Origin: Malus domestica
Lineage: Eukaryota; Streptophyta; Magnoliopsida; Rosales; Rosaceae
Length of the DNA stretch: 64,000 nucleotides
Reading direction: 5' to 3'
Assembly (NCBI RefSeq): GCF_042453785.1
Contig: NC_091674.1
Coordinates: 26,143,001 to 26,207,000 of the forward strand
This document shows positions 63,449 through 64,000 of this stretch, piece after piece. The stretch's first letter is position 1. Each line of letters opens with the position of its first letter. The notes under the pieces are model-generated. The model had not been told where the DNA came from and did not search any database. It saw only the letters and a list, made by a program, of their open reading frames with translations. Position numbers and translations under genes: made by a program.

Positions 63449-64000
63449 TATAAAATCATGTACGGTTTGTTAACATGACACAAACATGCACAAAAATTTT
63501 GTATTATGAACTATAGCGCGGGTCGTACTGTTTTAGGATGGACCCGTTTTAAAATAAGTCATGTTCCTGTTAACCAACGAAATTCATTAGTAATCTGTTG
63601 ATAATTTAAGTTCTTGTATTCTATTATATGTTTAAGCTGTTGATATTATAACTTGGACAATATCTTTGGGTGTTTCTTTTGTGTTTTTAATCAAACTCAA
63701 TGTTTTTATGTATGATGTTTAAGTAAATAAATTATTTAGTAAAATATACTCGTTCATTCTTGGGTCATATTTGTGTTTGGATGTTTGTTAACTTAATGCG
63801 GTTGTTTGTGTCAATCCATTGCAATTCGTGTTCAACCCAACTTGAAATCGAAAATAATAATTTATTTGTCAGGTCTTCATTTGTATAAGCTGAAAGCTTG
63901 AAATTGAGACTCCCTTCAATTAAGAGAACATTAGGTAATGTTAAATCAACTAATCATGTGTAATAACAATTATTAACTACTGAAATAACACGAAGCGAAG
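63449..64000. other. Intergenic sequence at the window end
   Basis: AT-rich; contains GTTAACATGACACAAACATG and several GTTTGTTAAC-like motifs. No gene is recognised. Confidence 0.4.

Overview
This is a 64 kb piece of a plant nuclear genome: spliced genes with GT-AG introns, AT-rich spacers, and LTR retrotransposons, LINEs and MITEs. A Cassandra-type LTR carrying 5S rRNA-like sequence and repeat families I associate with Rosaceae suggest the apple/pear tribe (inference; a BLAST search would settle it).

Genic half, 1-24,000. The 3' part of a MODIFIER OF SNC1 1 (MOS1)-like gene (+, to 4109) is followed by a four-exon plastid/membrane protein gene resembling EMB2759 (+, 6659-8278), a five-exon multi-pass membrane protein gene (+, 9536-12868), a single-exon LRR receptor-like protein lacking a kinase domain (+, 17840-20746), and a four-exon class I glutaredoxin with a CGYC active site, GRXC1 (-, 21975-23782). 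The spacers hold a Mutator-like non-autonomous element, a Cassandra LTR, MITEs, microsatellites and tandem duplications.

Decayed boundary, 24,000-39,100. Two exons of a membrane protein gene (-, about 26.1-26.75 kb) and a broken WD40 gene related to DPH7 (-, 35.2-36.3 kb) are remnants of host genes. They are split by three Ty1/copia insertions: an internally deleted copy with apparently identical LTRs (26847-29362), an older decayed copy with non-canonical TA...CA termini (29669-35090) carrying a Tourist-like MITE, and a reverse-oriented deleted copy whose two LTRs do not match each other (36348-39074).

Transposon half, 39,100-64,000. The main feature is a full-length Ty3/gypsy element of the Tat type (41763-54227). 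It has apparently identical 513-bp LTRs, a TAGGA target duplication, a gag-protease ORF and a pol ORF (RT, RNase H, second RNase H, integrase) in one frame separated by a single TAA, and a 5.3 kb 3' region. That region encodes an antisense protein of about 224 aa with an N-terminal FDLNL (EAR-like) motif and a coiled coil. A second copy of the antisense gene lies at 57904-58578. Its central ~115 codons differ from the first only by synonymous changes, which suggests the protein is under purifying selection; this is the most interesting signal in the window. The second copy sits in a nest: a related solo LTR (56208-63443, target duplication ACTTC) is split by about 6.9 kb with hAT-like ends, containing two RTE-type LINE fragments around a rearranged piece of Tat 3' sequence.

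The host genes do not form an operon or visible shared pathway. The order GRXC1 - membrane protein - EMB2759-like, with a WD40 gene nearby, matches my recollection of Arabidopsis At5g63010-At5g63050, so this looks like an old syntenic block expanded and partly destroyed by retrotransposons.
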